This document shows positions 22,404 through 30,729 of a DNA stretch of 38,163 nucleotides, piece after piece. Below the pieces are notes generated by a model that searched no databases, had not been told where the DNA came from, and saw only the letters and a list, made by a program, of their open reading frames with translations. Origin of the DNA: Leucobacter sp. (GTDB lineage Bacteria > Actinomycetota > Actinomycetes > Actinomycetales > Microbacteriaceae); contig JAPSIU010000002.1 in assembly GCA_031178565.1 (NCBI GenBank), positions 1 through 38,163 of the forward strand, given 5' to 3'. The position numbers and the translations under genes are program-made. The first letter of the stretch is position 1; the number at the start of each line of letters is the position of its first letter.

Positions 22404-23171
22404 ATGGACGCACCCCTGCTCGAGGCCTCGGGCATCGTCAAGAGCTACGGAAGCGTCCGCGCGCTCCGCGGCGCAGACTTCTCGGTGTTCGCGGGCGAGA
22501 TCGTGGCGCTCGTCGGCGACAACGGCGCCGGGAAGAGCACACTCGTGAAGGCGCTCTCCGGCGTCGTCGCACCCGAGGCCGGCTCGATCACGATCGGCGA
22601 CCGGACACTGACCTCGCTCAGCCCGATCACCGCTCGGCGGCTCGGCATCGAGACCGTCTATCAGGACCTCGCCCTTGCACCGACGCTCGATCCAGCGGCG
22701 AACCTCTTCCTCGGTCGCGAACTGCGCCGCCGCGGGTTGCTCGGCCGGATGGGCTTCATCGACAAGGCGGCGATGCGGCAGCAGGGGGAGGCGAAGTTCC
22801 GCGAACTCGGCGTCACGATCCAAGACGTCGCCTCGCCCGTCAGCTCGATGTCCGGCGGTCAACGTCAGGGGGTGGCGGTGAGCCGCGCGGCGGCGTGGGC
22901 CAGCAGGATCATCTTCCTGGACGAGCCGACAGCCGCGCTCGGGGTCGTGCAGACGCGCAACGTGCTCGACCTGATGCGACGCGTGCGCGACCTGGGGATC
23001 GGTGTCGTGCTCATCAGCCACAGCATGCCCGACGTGCTCGCGGTCTCGGATCGAATCGAGGTCATGCGCCGCGGGCAGCGGGTCGCGCAGCTCGTCACGG
23101 AGCGGGTGACGGGCGAGGAGGTCATCGCGGCGATGACCGGCGTGAACGCAGAGATTGGAGAATCGGAATGA
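22404..23171 (+). CDS. CUT2-type ABC importer ATPase, single domain
   Basis: A 255-residue ATPase that powers a ribose/xylose-type (CUT2) sugar importer. Walker A is GDNGAGKST (about 37-45), the signature SSMSGGQRQGVAV (about 150-162), Walker B IIFLDEPTAAL (about 170-180), and the switch His lies in VLISHSMPD. Most CUT2 ATPases (RbsA, XylG) are about 500 residues with two fused domains. This one has a single domain, as in FrcA-type proteins, and would act as a homodimer. The ATG is preceded by an excellent GAAGGAG. The stop overlaps the permease start by 4 nt. No second ATPase gene is present in the operon, consistent with a homodimer. Confidence 0.92.
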   Translation: MDAPLLEASGIVKSYGSVRALRGADFSVFAGEIVALVGDNGAGKSTLVKALSGVVAPEAGSITIGDRTLTSLSPITARRLGIETVYQDLALAPTLDPAANLFLGRELRRRGLLGRMGFIDKAAMRQQGEAKFRELGVTIQDVASPVSSMSGGQRQGVAVSRAAAWASRIIFLDEPTAALGVVQTRNVLDLMRRVRDLGIGVVLISHSMPDVLAVSDRIEVMRRGQRVAQLVTERVTGEEVIAAMTGVNAEIGESE

Positions 23172-24202
23172 GCCTCACCGACAACGACCTCGACACCGTC
23201 GCTGTACCGGCGGCGCCGGATCCCGGCGGAGCCGTCGCACGCTGGTGGCGTCGGCTCCGCCGTGGCCAGGTCACCTGGATCGCACTCATCCTCATCGCGC
23301 TCATCGCGCTGTTCGCCCTCATCGCCGGAGACTCGTTCGCGTCCATCGCGAACGCGCGCAACATCGCAATGAGCGCTTCGATTCTGCTCCTGATCTCGCT
23401 CGGACAGCTCTTCATCATCGTCACGGGAGGCATCGACCTCTCCGGCGGCGCGGTCCTCGTCTTCTCCGGTGTCGTGGCGAGCACGGTGATGAACTCCCTC
23501 GGCGGGACACTCGGTGGCATTCTCGCCGGCCTCGTCGCCGGCATCCTCGCCGGCGCTGCGTGGGGGCTGGTGAACGGCTTGCTGGTGACGAAAGCGCGCA
23601 TTCCACCGCTCATCGCAACGCTCGGCTCGATGGGCATGGCCATGGGTCTCGCCCTCGTCATCACCGATGGGATCGACGATCGGGCCCCTCTGGCTCTCGC
23701 GAAGGAGCTCGGCGTCGGCCGCGCGTTCGGTATCGTGCCGTGGATCGTGATCATCGCGATCGCGATCGGAATCGCCATGGCCGTGCTCCTGAACGAGACG
23801 GTGTTCGGACGACACACCTTCGCCATCGGCGCGAGCAAGGCCGCCGCCGAACGCACCGGGATCCGCGTGGACCGTCACCTCATGAAGGTCTACGCGCTGG
23901 CGGGAGCGCTCGCGGGAGTCGCCGGATTCCTCGCGCTCGCGCGCTTCGGCACCACCACGATCAGCGGACACGTCGAGGACAATCTCAAGGCTATCACGGC
24001 TGTCGTCCTCGGGGGCGCGAGTCTGCTCGGGGGCATGGGCACCGTCACGGGCACCGTCATCGGCGCCCTCATCCCGGTCGTGCTGCTGAACGGCTTCGTG
24101 ATCACCGGAGTGCAGGCGTTCTGGCAGCAGTTCGCGATCGGTCTGGTCCTCGTGATCGCCGTGTACCTCGATCGTCGCCGCAACGCCGGCGTCCGGGACT
24201 GA
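23168..24202 (+). CDS. CUT2-type ABC importer permease (RbsC-like)
   Basis: A 344-residue membrane protein with about 8-10 hydrophobic segments, beginning near residue 38. Family marks of the RbsC/XylH branched permeases are ITGGIDLSGGAVL-like (VTGGIDLSGGAVLVFSGVVA, about 90-109) and the GLVNGLLVTKARIPPLIATL segment (about 135-154). The FGRHTFAIGASKAAAERTGI sequence (about 210-230) is the cytoplasmic coupling loop with the EAA-like Gly. LGGASLLGGMGTVTGTVIGA lies near the C-terminus. The first 37 residues are an acidic/proline-rich cytoplasmic tail. It forms the translocation pore with the ATPase at 22404 and receives substrate from the lipoprotein at 24251; gene order ATPase-permease-receptor is standard for CUT2. 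Confidence 0.93.
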   Translation: MSLTDNDLDTVAVPAAPDPGGAVARWWRRLRRGQVTWIALILIALIALFALIAGDSFASIANARNIAMSASILLLISLGQLFIIVTGGIDLSGGAVLVFSGVVASTVMNSLGGTLGGILAGLVAGILAGAAWGLVNGLLVTKARIPPLIATLGSMGMAMGLALVITDGIDDRAPLALAKELGVGRAFGIVPWIVIIAIAIGIAMAVLLNETVFGRHTFAIGASKAAAERTGIRVDRHLMKVYALAGALAGVAGFLALARFGTTTISGHVEDNLKAITAVVLGGASLLGGMGTVTGTVIGALIPVVLLNGFVITGVQAFWQQFAIGLVLVIAVYLDRRRNAGVRD

Positions 24203-24250
24203 GGTCCCGCTCCCCACCCGCAGCCCCATCTCAGCACCAAGGACACCACC

Positions 24251-25246
24251 ATGCACAGCTATTCCCACCCGTTCGCGCGGTCCCTCCGCCCACTGCTCGG
24301 CATCACCGCCATCGCCGCAACGCTTCTCGTCACTGCATGTTCCGGAGGCGCGGAGAGCGGTGGACGAGAGGATCTCTCCGTCACCTTCGTCGCGGGGGTC
24401 AAAGGCGACCCCTTCTACATCACGATGATGTGCGGCGCTCAGGCCGAAGCCGAGAAGCTCGGCGCCTCGTTCGACTTCCAGGCGCCCGCCTCGTTCAGTC
24501 CCACGGATCAGATTCCGATCGTCGACGGTGTCGCGGCAGCGGCCCCGGACATCCTGCTGATCGCACCGACCGACGACGAGGCGATGTACGCCTCGATCGC
24601 ACAGGTGGCGGAGGCCGGTACGCAGGTCGTGTTCGTCGACACCACGCTGAAGGACCCGAGCATCGGCGTCGCACAGGTGCACACCGACGACTACGCGGGC
24701 GGTGTCGAAGCGGCGAACGCCCTAGCCGAATTGATCGGCGGCTCGGGGAAGGTGCTGCTGCTCAACTTCCAACCCGGCGTCTCCACAACCGAGGCACGGG
24801 GGCAGGGCTTCCTCGACACCGCCGAGGAGATCGGCATCGAGGTGATCGGGACGGAGTACGGCGGCACGGAGATCGAGAAGAGCACCTCGATCGTCGACGC
24901 AGCGCTCCAGCAGCATCCCGATCTCGCCGGGATCTTCACGACGACGGATTTCGGGGCGCAGGGCGCGGTGACGGCGCTCCGCACCGCGGGATCCGTGGGG
25001 GACGTCAAGATCGTCGGGTTCGACGCCTCCCCCGTGATGGTGGAGCAACTCAAGGCCGGGGAGATCCAGACGATCGTCACTCAGCAGGCGCGTGAGATCG
25101 CGCGGCTCGGCCTGGAGCAGGGCATCGCCGCGATCGAGGGAGATCCTGTCGAGGAGGAGATCGAGGTCGGCACCGTGACCCTCACCGCCGACGATCTCGA
25201 ATCCGAGGAAGCGCAGACGGTGCTGCAGACGGATAGTTGTGGTTGA
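24251..25246 (+). CDS. CUT2-type sugar-binding lipoprotein (RbsB-like)
   Basis: A 331-residue receptor. The signal LLGITAIAATLLVTACSGG gives a lipobox LVTAC with Cys at about residue 30, so the protein is membrane-anchored outside the cell. The mature part is a type I periplasmic-binding fold: LSVTFVAGVKGDPFYITMMC (about 43-62) with the family's D-P-F-Y-x-x-M pattern, then IADDDA-equivalent ILLIAPTDDEAMYASIAQVA (about 98-117), VVFVDTTLKDPS (about 130-141) and VKIVGFDASPVMVEQLKAGE (about 254-273). The ligand is probably a sugar, polyol or sugar derivative; the usual aromatic stacking residue after D-P-F is Tyr. AAGGA lies 8 nt before the ATG. It is the last gene of the block B operon and converges on the second GntR gene. 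Confidence 0.92.
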   Translation: MHSYSHPFARSLRPLLGITAIAATLLVTACSGGAESGGREDLSVTFVAGVKGDPFYITMMCGAQAEAEKLGASFDFQAPASFSPTDQIPIVDGVAAAAPDILLIAPTDDEAMYASIAQVAEAGTQVVFVDTTLKDPSIGVAQVHTDDYAGGVEAANALAELIGGSGKVLLLNFQPGVSTTEARGQGFLDTAEEIGIEVIGTEYGGTEIEKSTSIVDAALQQHPDLAGIFTTTDFGAQGAVTALRTAGSVGDVKIVGFDASPVMVEQLKAGEIQTIVTQQAREIARLGLEQGIAAIEGDPVEEEIEVGTVTLTADDLESEEAQTVLQTDSCG

Positions 25247-25318
25247 CCGCGCGTCGACCATCGCCGACCCTCGCTCTCCCGGAGTCCGCCCCGGTGTCGA
25301 GCGGGGGTCGACCGGACG

Positions 25319-26056
25319 TCACAGCCGCCGCAGCACGTTGAAGGCGATGTCGCTCCCCCGGTGATAGTCCGTCGCGTACACGACGGGGACGCCCTCTGCG
25401 GTCACGGACGTCTCGGTGACGAGCAGCCACGGGTCGTACTCCCCCAGCGAATAGCGTTCGGCGTAGGGCTCGGGCACGTTGACCGCGCTGATGCGCGCCG
25501 TGGACGACACCGGGGCGTGCCCCTGCAGTTCGAGCGCGCGCGAGAGCGATCCGCTCCAGTCGCGGTGCGCGACCGGTCCGGGCAGCATGGACCGCGGTAC
25601 GGTGCTGATGCTGAACACGAGGGGCCGCTCGTCGCCCAGCCTGAGACGCACGATCCGCAGGACGGGGTCCCCTTCCGCGAGCTGCAGATGCCGCGCCACG
25701 ACGGGTTCCGCGGGGACCTCTGCCACGTCGAGCACGACGTTGCTCACCTCGTAGCCGAGACCCTCGAGCATGTCTGTGATGCTCTCGTACTTGGTGACGG
25801 GTCGCTCGACGCGCAGCGAGCCTATCGCCGAGAGGAAGCGCCCCTTGCCCTGGACGGCGCGCAGCAGCCCCTCCTGCTCGAGTGTGCGAAGCGCCTCCCG
25901 GATCGTCGAGCGCGAGATGCCGAGCCTGTCGGCGAGCTCTTGCTCGGTCGGCAGACGGTCTCCCGGCACGAGGCCGTCGCTCGAGACGATGGCGAGGATC
26001 TCATCACGCAGACGATCGACGGTCGACCGCGCCCGAGAAGTAGGATGACTGGGCAT
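25319..26056 (-). CDS. GntR/UTRA (HutC-type) regulator, copy 2
   Basis: A 245-residue paralogue of the regulator at 19118-19867. The winged helix includes LPTEQELADRLGISRSTIRE (about 37-56), followed by FLSAIGSLRVERPVTKYESI (about 76-95), nearly the same as in copy 1. The UTRA domain follows (for example AEGDPVLRIVRLRLGDERPL, about 130-149) and ends YHRGSDIAFNVLRRL. Both proteins share the same C-terminal architecture and likely bind similar ligands and operators. This gene flanks block B at its 3' end and converges with the binding-protein gene, so it is transcribed separately. Which of the two regulates block B and which regulates frlB cannot be decided from sequence. Confidence 0.9.
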   Translation of the reverse strand: MPSHPTSRARSTVDRLRDEILAIVSSDGLVPGDRLPTEQELADRLGISRSTIREALRTLEQEGLLRAVQGKGRFLSAIGSLRVERPVTKYESITDMLEGLGYEVSNVVLDVAEVPAEPVVARHLQLAEGDPVLRIVRLRLGDERPLVFSISTVPRSMLPGPVAHRDWSGSLSRALELQGHAPVSSTARISAVNVPEPYAERYSLGEYDPWLLVTETSVTAEGVPVVYATDYHRGSDIAFNVLRRL

Positions 26057-26157
26057 GTCGTTTCACACCTTTCGCAGGAGTCGGACAAATTTCGACTCCT
26101 CGATCGAGGATAGCCCAGATGCGGAGTGCTCTCAGCTCGCGGGCGGCGCCGCAGCCT

Positions 26158-29100
26158 CTACCCCTCGAGCAGCTCGTCGAGCCCCGGCACGGGGATCGCG
26201 AGGCCGTGACGGTGCGCCCGCGCGGAGATCGACTGCTCCCTGAGCAGCGTGAGGAGCTCGACCGGGCCGGCCATGGTGACGGGCTCGGCCCAGAGCGCGG
26301 CGCGATCCGCGCCGCCCATCCACTCCGCCGATCGCACCCGGTCCCCGCCGATCAGCCTGACCCTCGATGCGACGACCCCGTCCGCTCCGACCGGGCCGGA
26401 TACCGCGAGTCGCTCCATCCAGTCGTCGTCCCGCTCGAGCGACACCTCGATCCCCTGCTTGGCGAGGAAGGCCGAGACCTCCGGCGGCGGGACCTCGCCC
26501 GTCGACACCGATACGTGCGCGCGCACGAGCAGCGCGGCGGCGAGCACCCGGATCAGGGCGACGAGCGGCGCTCCCTCGGCAAGCCTCAAGTGGGTCGTGA
26601 CGGGGCGGTAGCGCATCGCGTTGCGCTCGATCCCGAGCCCGATCTCATCGCGGACGACGCCGAACGAGGTCCGCCACGCGAGTGCATCGGCGAGAGCCGC
26701 ACGCCGCACGCCGTCGAACTCCTCGTAGTCGAGGCACGCCTGCGCCGCCTCGATGAGCAGCTGCACCTCGGGATCGAGCCCGCGCAGGTGCAGGGTCTCG
26801 CTCCGCGTCCCCTCGCGCGGCTCCCACGACCCCAGCGAGAGCAGCCAGTTGGGACCGCCGCTCAGAGCCGGCAGGCCCATGACGGCGTCGTTCCATCCGC
26901 CGCCGGGTTGACGCTCGACGCGGGCGGCGGTGGTCGGACGGTTCAGCGACAGGGCCGCGGCCTCGACGCCGTCGAGCCAGGCGAGGATCTCGTCGGGATC
27001 GCTCGCCTGCAGACCCGCCACCGCACCGCTGCCCGCGGCGTTCTGCATCGCGAGCGCCTCGGTGAAGGTGTGGGCGTGCACGAGGCCGATGACGGGGAGC
27101 CCCCGCGAATCGGACCAGAACGTCGAGGACGGGGACACGCCGATCCGCACTCCGGGGGTCCACAGCAGCCCCTCGTCGTCCAGCTGCCGAGGCTGCACCA
27201 GCCACTCCTCGCCGCGGCCGAGCTCGGTCAGTGCGCGCAGCCCGACCTCGTCGGGCGGCACCGGGAGCGGCCCGACATCGAAGCCGAGCGCGTCGGCTCC
27301 GCCCGGTCGCGCCGTACTGCCCACCCGTAGGGCTCGCACGGCGTCCGCGAGCCCCTCGCGGAATCGCTTCGAGCGCCCGACCCCGCCGAGCAGGATGGCG
27401 ATGTGCGCGGCGCGGGGGTGGGATCCGGCGCCGCGCAGCGCCGAGGCGACGATGTCCTCGATCGCCCGGTCCAGATCGGCGGAGGGTGTGACGAGCAGCG
27501 AGCCGCGGGCCCGGAACCGCCCCTCGATGCGGAGGCCGGGTCGCCAGCGCAGGAGCTCCCGCGCGGTGGCGCGATCGCCGAGCACGACGGCCCGGTCGAT
27601 GTCGGGATTCGCCGCGAGCGCTTCCAACGTGCGCCCCCGGATCACGGGCTCGAGGCGCACCGCGCCCGTCGGCAGCCCGCCGACCTCCCACTCCTCCAGA
27701 AGCACTGCCGCCGATCGATGCAGCCGCTGCGGCACCGACCACAGCACCGCGCTCCCCGCCGCCAGGCCGGCGAGCACCGCCCCCGCCTGCTCGGAGAGCG
27801 GCGTCGCGCCATCCGCCGCGACGAGCACGAGCCGATCCGGCACGAAAGCGGCTCCCCGCACCGCCGCGAGCCCCTCGGCCAGCTGCCCGCAGTACCGCGC
27901 GGCGTCGACGATGTCGTTGACCTCGGCGTCGAGATCCGCGACGGGGGCCGCGGTGTCGAGCGCCAGCGCTTGCAGCAGACGGTCCCGTGCGGCGACGACC
28001 GCGAGGGCGGCACGGCGGAGCCGCACGGCGCGGATCCGATGCGGCTGCTCGGTCCACCGCTTCCCGGCCTCACGCGCCGACCGGGCGGCGGCCTCCGGGT
28101 CGAGGTCTGCGGGCGACAGCGCGACGGTGTCGTTCGCGCGCTCCCGCTCCTCGGCCTCGTCGGACGCGCGCCTCAGCAGCTCGCGCGCCCAGTCGCGGTT
28201 GGCGTGGACGGTCGCGTCGGTCTCCGGCTCGTTCGCGAACCCCGAGGCCGAGACGACGGGGATCGCGCGCGGCGGAGCGAGCGCCTCGAGCCTGAGCTCG
28301 CCCGTCGAACCGCGGCTGAGCCCGAGCACGGCCGCGGTGAGGCCGCCGGTCTCGAAGCGCTGCGGCTCCTCCGGCGGCCGATAGAAGAGTGCGCTGTCGC
28401 GCTCGCTCGGATCCCACTCCCGGGCCCGGTGCTGTGTGCGGTGAGAGACCGGCGCCGGTTCCGCCGCCCAGGCCGCGGCCGCGCGGAACGCGGCGCACTC
28501 ACTCGCGAACGCATCGGGATCGGACTCGTCCGCCGTCCCGGAATCCGTCCCCGGATCCGCCTCGAGCGCCCGCTCCCACCGGGAGATGACGGATTCGCTG
28601 TCGGCCGCCTCCGCCGCGAAGCCGACGAGCAGGTCGACCGCGCCCGCGAACTCGTTCGGCGCGATCACCGGCACGGAGACGCGCACCTCCCGGTGATCGG
28701 ACACGATGCCCTCCGCGAGCCCCGGGGCCGCGCCGCTCCGCAGCCGCACCGCGTAGAGGTCCCGCGATCCGAGCTTCGCGGCGAGCTCGGCGGCGGCGAG
28801 CACGAAGACGTCCTCGCTGGCGAGCACGGGCCGCAGCACGGCCGCACGACCGGGGTGCAGGACGAGCTCGACGAGCCGGAGGAGCTGCGCCGTCACCGCG
28901 ACGGGATCCTCGATCACGGGAACCGCGAGTCCGCTCCGGATCGACGCGATCCGCTCCTGGCCCGCCACCCCTGCGCAGCCGACGGTCACCTCGGCGGGAG
29001 CCCCGCCCTCGGCCACGCGGCGCTGCGCCCACCGGCTCAGCCGGTCGTAGTGCTCGCGGGACTCCGGCAGCTCGGCGAGCAGGCGCAGACCCACCCGTGC

Positions 29101-29877
29101 ACGGTCGAGCGCGGGATCCGCGAGCGCGTGCAGCAGGATGTCCGGGGCGGATCTCGCCCACCGCACGCTCCCGGGTTCGAGGTGAATCGTCGTGTCGTGG
29201 GCGATTCCGGCCTCGAGGATCGGACGGAGCGCCCGAGCCGCCCGCGGAACGTCCTCCTCGGCCGACCAGTCGCTTCCACCGGGTGCGATCCGTGCCGGAT
29301 CCACGACGAGGTGCTTCACCTGCGGGTGCCCCGCGAGGCTCACGAGCCGTGCGATCTCCCCCGCCGCGCCGTCCGGCCCGTGGATCTCCTCGCCGAGCGG
29401 GACGACGACGGGAAGCACCCCCGCCTCCGAGTGCCGCCGCAGGGCCTCCGAGAGCCGGCTCAGCCTCCCGGGCGGGCCGTCGCCAGTCGGGAGCTTCGCC
29501 GCGAGGACGAGGTGGGACACGCGGTCGCGCATCCACCGCCTGGCCACCGGCATGACCGCCCACGGCAGTCCGAGCGACGCCACACCGCCCGCCCGCACGG
29601 CGAGACGATCGCGCACGGGCATCGATCGCGGAACCTCCTGCGCGATGTCGCGCAGCCCCATCGCCGACGCGAACGCGTCCTGCGTCCCGCCGACGAGTTC
29701 CAGCAGCCGCCGCGTGAACTCGAAGCTCTCCGGATCCCGCTGCATGCCGCCGAGCAGCCCGATACCGGAGGCGCCGTCGTCTCCGCGCGCTCCCGCGATC
29801 CAGGCGGCGACGCGCGACTCGACGTCGCCGGTCACGCCGTCCCAGACCGTGCCCGTGACGATGCGTTCTTCAGCCAT
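26158..29877 (-). CDS. PutA-like protein with both active sites replaced
   Basis: A 1239-residue protein with the overall layout of bifunctional proline utilisation A: PRODH-like barrel about 1-440, linker with the PutA phrase GFANEPETDATVHANRDWAR (about 546-565), aldehyde-dehydrogenase-like region about 600-1010, and a C-terminal extension to 1239. Recognisable PutA remnants include MPVARRWMRDRVSHLVLAAK (about 109-128), SVPVIAPNEFAGAV (about 401-414), and LNRPTTAARVERQPGGGW (about 978-995). Catalytic features are missing. The PRODH Lys/Asp/Arg-Arg sites read HLVVDPARI, IHLEPGSV and DLLVGF. In the ALDH half the PWNFP Asn is replaced (LVLVAADGATP), the Glu motif is GRFRARGS, and the Cys motif expected as GQxCSA is GSHPRA. 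It is therefore probably non-catalytic or altered in function. ATG 29877 is chosen; the frame continues upstream to 29922. It lies 56 nt after an ABC ATPase gene on the same strand. Confidence 0.8.
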   Translation of the reverse strand: MAEERIVTGTVWDGVTGDVESRVAAWIAGARGDDGASGIGLLGGMQRDPESFEFTRRLLELVGGTQDAFASAMGLRDIAQEVPRSMPVRDRLAVRAGGVASLGLPWAVMPVARRWMRDRVSHLVLAAKLPTGDGPPGRLSRLSEALRRHSEAGVLPVVVPLGEEIHGPDGAAGEIARLVSLAGHPQVKHLVVDPARIAPGGSDWSAEEDVPRAARALRPILEAGIAHDTTIHLEPGSVRWARSAPDILLHALADPALDRARVGLRLLAELPESREHYDRLSRWAQRRVAEGGAPAEVTVGCAGVAGQERIASIRSGLAVPVIEDPVAVTAQLLRLVELVLHPGRAAVLRPVLASEDVFVLAAAELAAKLGSRDLYAVRLRSGAAPGLAEGIVSDHREVRVSVPVIAPNEFAGAVDLLVGFAAEAADSESVISRWERALEADPGTDSGTADESDPDAFASECAAFRAAAAWAAEPAPVSHRTQHRAREWDPSERDSALFYRPPEEPQRFETGGLTAAVLGLSRGSTGELRLEALAPPRAIPVVSASGFANEPETDATVHANRDWARELLRRASDEAEERERANDTVALSPADLDPEAAARSAREAGKRWTEQPHRIRAVRLRRAALAVVAARDRLLQALALDTAAPVADLDAEVNDIVDAARYCGQLAEGLAAVRGAAFVPDRLVLVAADGATPLSEQAGAVLAGLAAGSAVLWSVPQRLHRSAAVLLEEWEVGGLPTGAVRLEPVIRGRTLEALAANPDIDRAVVLGDRATARELLRWRPGLRIEGRFRARGSLLVTPSADLDRAIEDIVASALRGAGSHPRAAHIAILLGGVGRSKRFREGLADAVRALRVGSTARPGGADALGFDVGPLPVPPDEVGLRALTELGRGEEWLVQPRQLDDEGLLWTPGVRIGVSPSSTFWSDSRGLPVIGLVHAHTFTEALAMQNAAGSGAVAGLQASDPDEILAWLDGVEAAALSLNRPTTAARVERQPGGGWNDAVMGLPALSGGPNWLLSLGSWEPREGTRSETLHLRGLDPEVQLLIEAAQACLDYEEFDGVRRAALADALAWRTSFGVVRDEIGLGIERNAMRYRPVTTHLRLAEGAPLVALIRVLAAALLVRAHVSVSTGEVPPPEVSAFLAKQGIEVSLERDDDWMERLAVSGPVGADGVVASRVRLIGGDRVRSAEWMGGADRAALWAEPVTMAGPVELLTLLREQSISARAHRHGLAIPVPGLDELLEG

Positions 29878-29933
29878 GTGCCCACTGTAGGACGCGTGCC
29901 CGGGAACTTCCGTGAGGCGCACGGCACCCCCGG

Positions 29934-30725
29934 TTACGCCAGCAGCGCCCGATCGTCGAGCTGCGCGCCCTTGATCTTGCCGAACTCCTCGAGCAGCCCC
30001 GCGACCGTCAGCCGCTTCTTGCGCGCCTCGTCCGCCTCGAAGACGATGCTGCCCTCGTGCATCATGATCAGCCGATTGCCGAGCCGCAGCGCCTGCTCCA
30101 TGTTGTGCGTCACCATCAGCGTCGTCAGCCCGCCCTGCGCCACGATCCGGTCGGTGAGCTCCGTCACGAGCGCTGCGCGCTGCGGATCGAGCGCCGCCGT
30201 GTGCTCGTCGAGCAGCAGGATGCTGGGGTGGGTGAATCCCGCCATGAGCAGCGAGAGCGCCTGGCGCTGACCGCCCGAGAGGAGGCCGACCTTCGCGGTC
30301 AGACGATTCTCGAGACCCAGCTCGAGCGAGGTGAGCTCCTCGCGGAAGCGCTCCCGCAGCGAGCGGCTGAGCGCCAGGCCGAGACCGCGCGGCTTGCCGC
30401 GGCGCACGGCGAGGGACAGGTTCTGCTCGATCGTGAGATCCGGCGCCGTCCCGGCCATCGGATCCTGGAACACCCGCCCGATGTACTTCGCGCGCTGGTG
30501 CTCCTTCAGCCGGTTGACCCGCTGGCCGTCGATCTCGATCGTGCCCGAGTCGACGGTGTAGCGGCCGGAGATCGCGTTGAGCAGCGTCGACTTGCCCGCG
30601 CCGTTCGAGCCGATCACCGTGACGAAGTCGCCCTCGTCGAGCGTCAGGCTGAGCTCGGCGAGCGCTCGGCGCTCGTTGACGGTGCCGGGGAAGAAGGTCT
30701 TCTCGATCCTGTCGATGGAGAGCAT
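29934..30725 (-). CDS. ABC importer ATPase, TrpXYZ/DUF534-type system, copy 1
   Basis: A 263-residue ATPase. Walker A GSNGAGKSTLLNAISGR (about 38-54), signature LLSGGQRQALSL (about 146-157), Walker B ILLLDEHTAALDPQRAAL (about 166-183) with the unusual E-H-T after the catalytic Glu, and the switch His in VTHNMEQALRL. The DEHTAALDP form is typical of ATPases paired with PF04392-type (DUF534/TrpX) receptors and branched-chain-like permeases, which import amino acids such as tryptophan or tyrosine. It is the third gene of the SBP-permease-ATPase operon at 32756-29934. It is very similar over its full length to the copy at 33041-33832, including the C-terminal DDRALLA. Confidence 0.92.
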   Translation of the reverse strand: MLSIDRIEKTFFPGTVNERRALAELSLTLDEGDFVTVIGSNGAGKSTLLNAISGRYTVDSGTIEIDGQRVNRLKEHQRAKYIGRVFQDPMAGTAPDLTIEQNLSLAVRRGKPRGLGLALSRSLRERFREELTSLELGLENRLTAKVGLLSGGQRQALSLLMAGFTHPSILLLDEHTAALDPQRAALVTELTDRIVAQGGLTTLMVTHNMEQALRLGNRLIMMHEGSIVFEADEARKKRLTVAGLLEEFGKIKGAQLDDRALLA

Positions 30726-30729
30726 GCGA

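Noticed and set aside
27403..30270. A 955-codon open frame on the plus strand opposite the PutA-like gene
   Set aside because: It is Arg/Pro/Gly-rich, has no family resemblance and mirrors the high-G+C third-codon bias of the real minus-strand gene.
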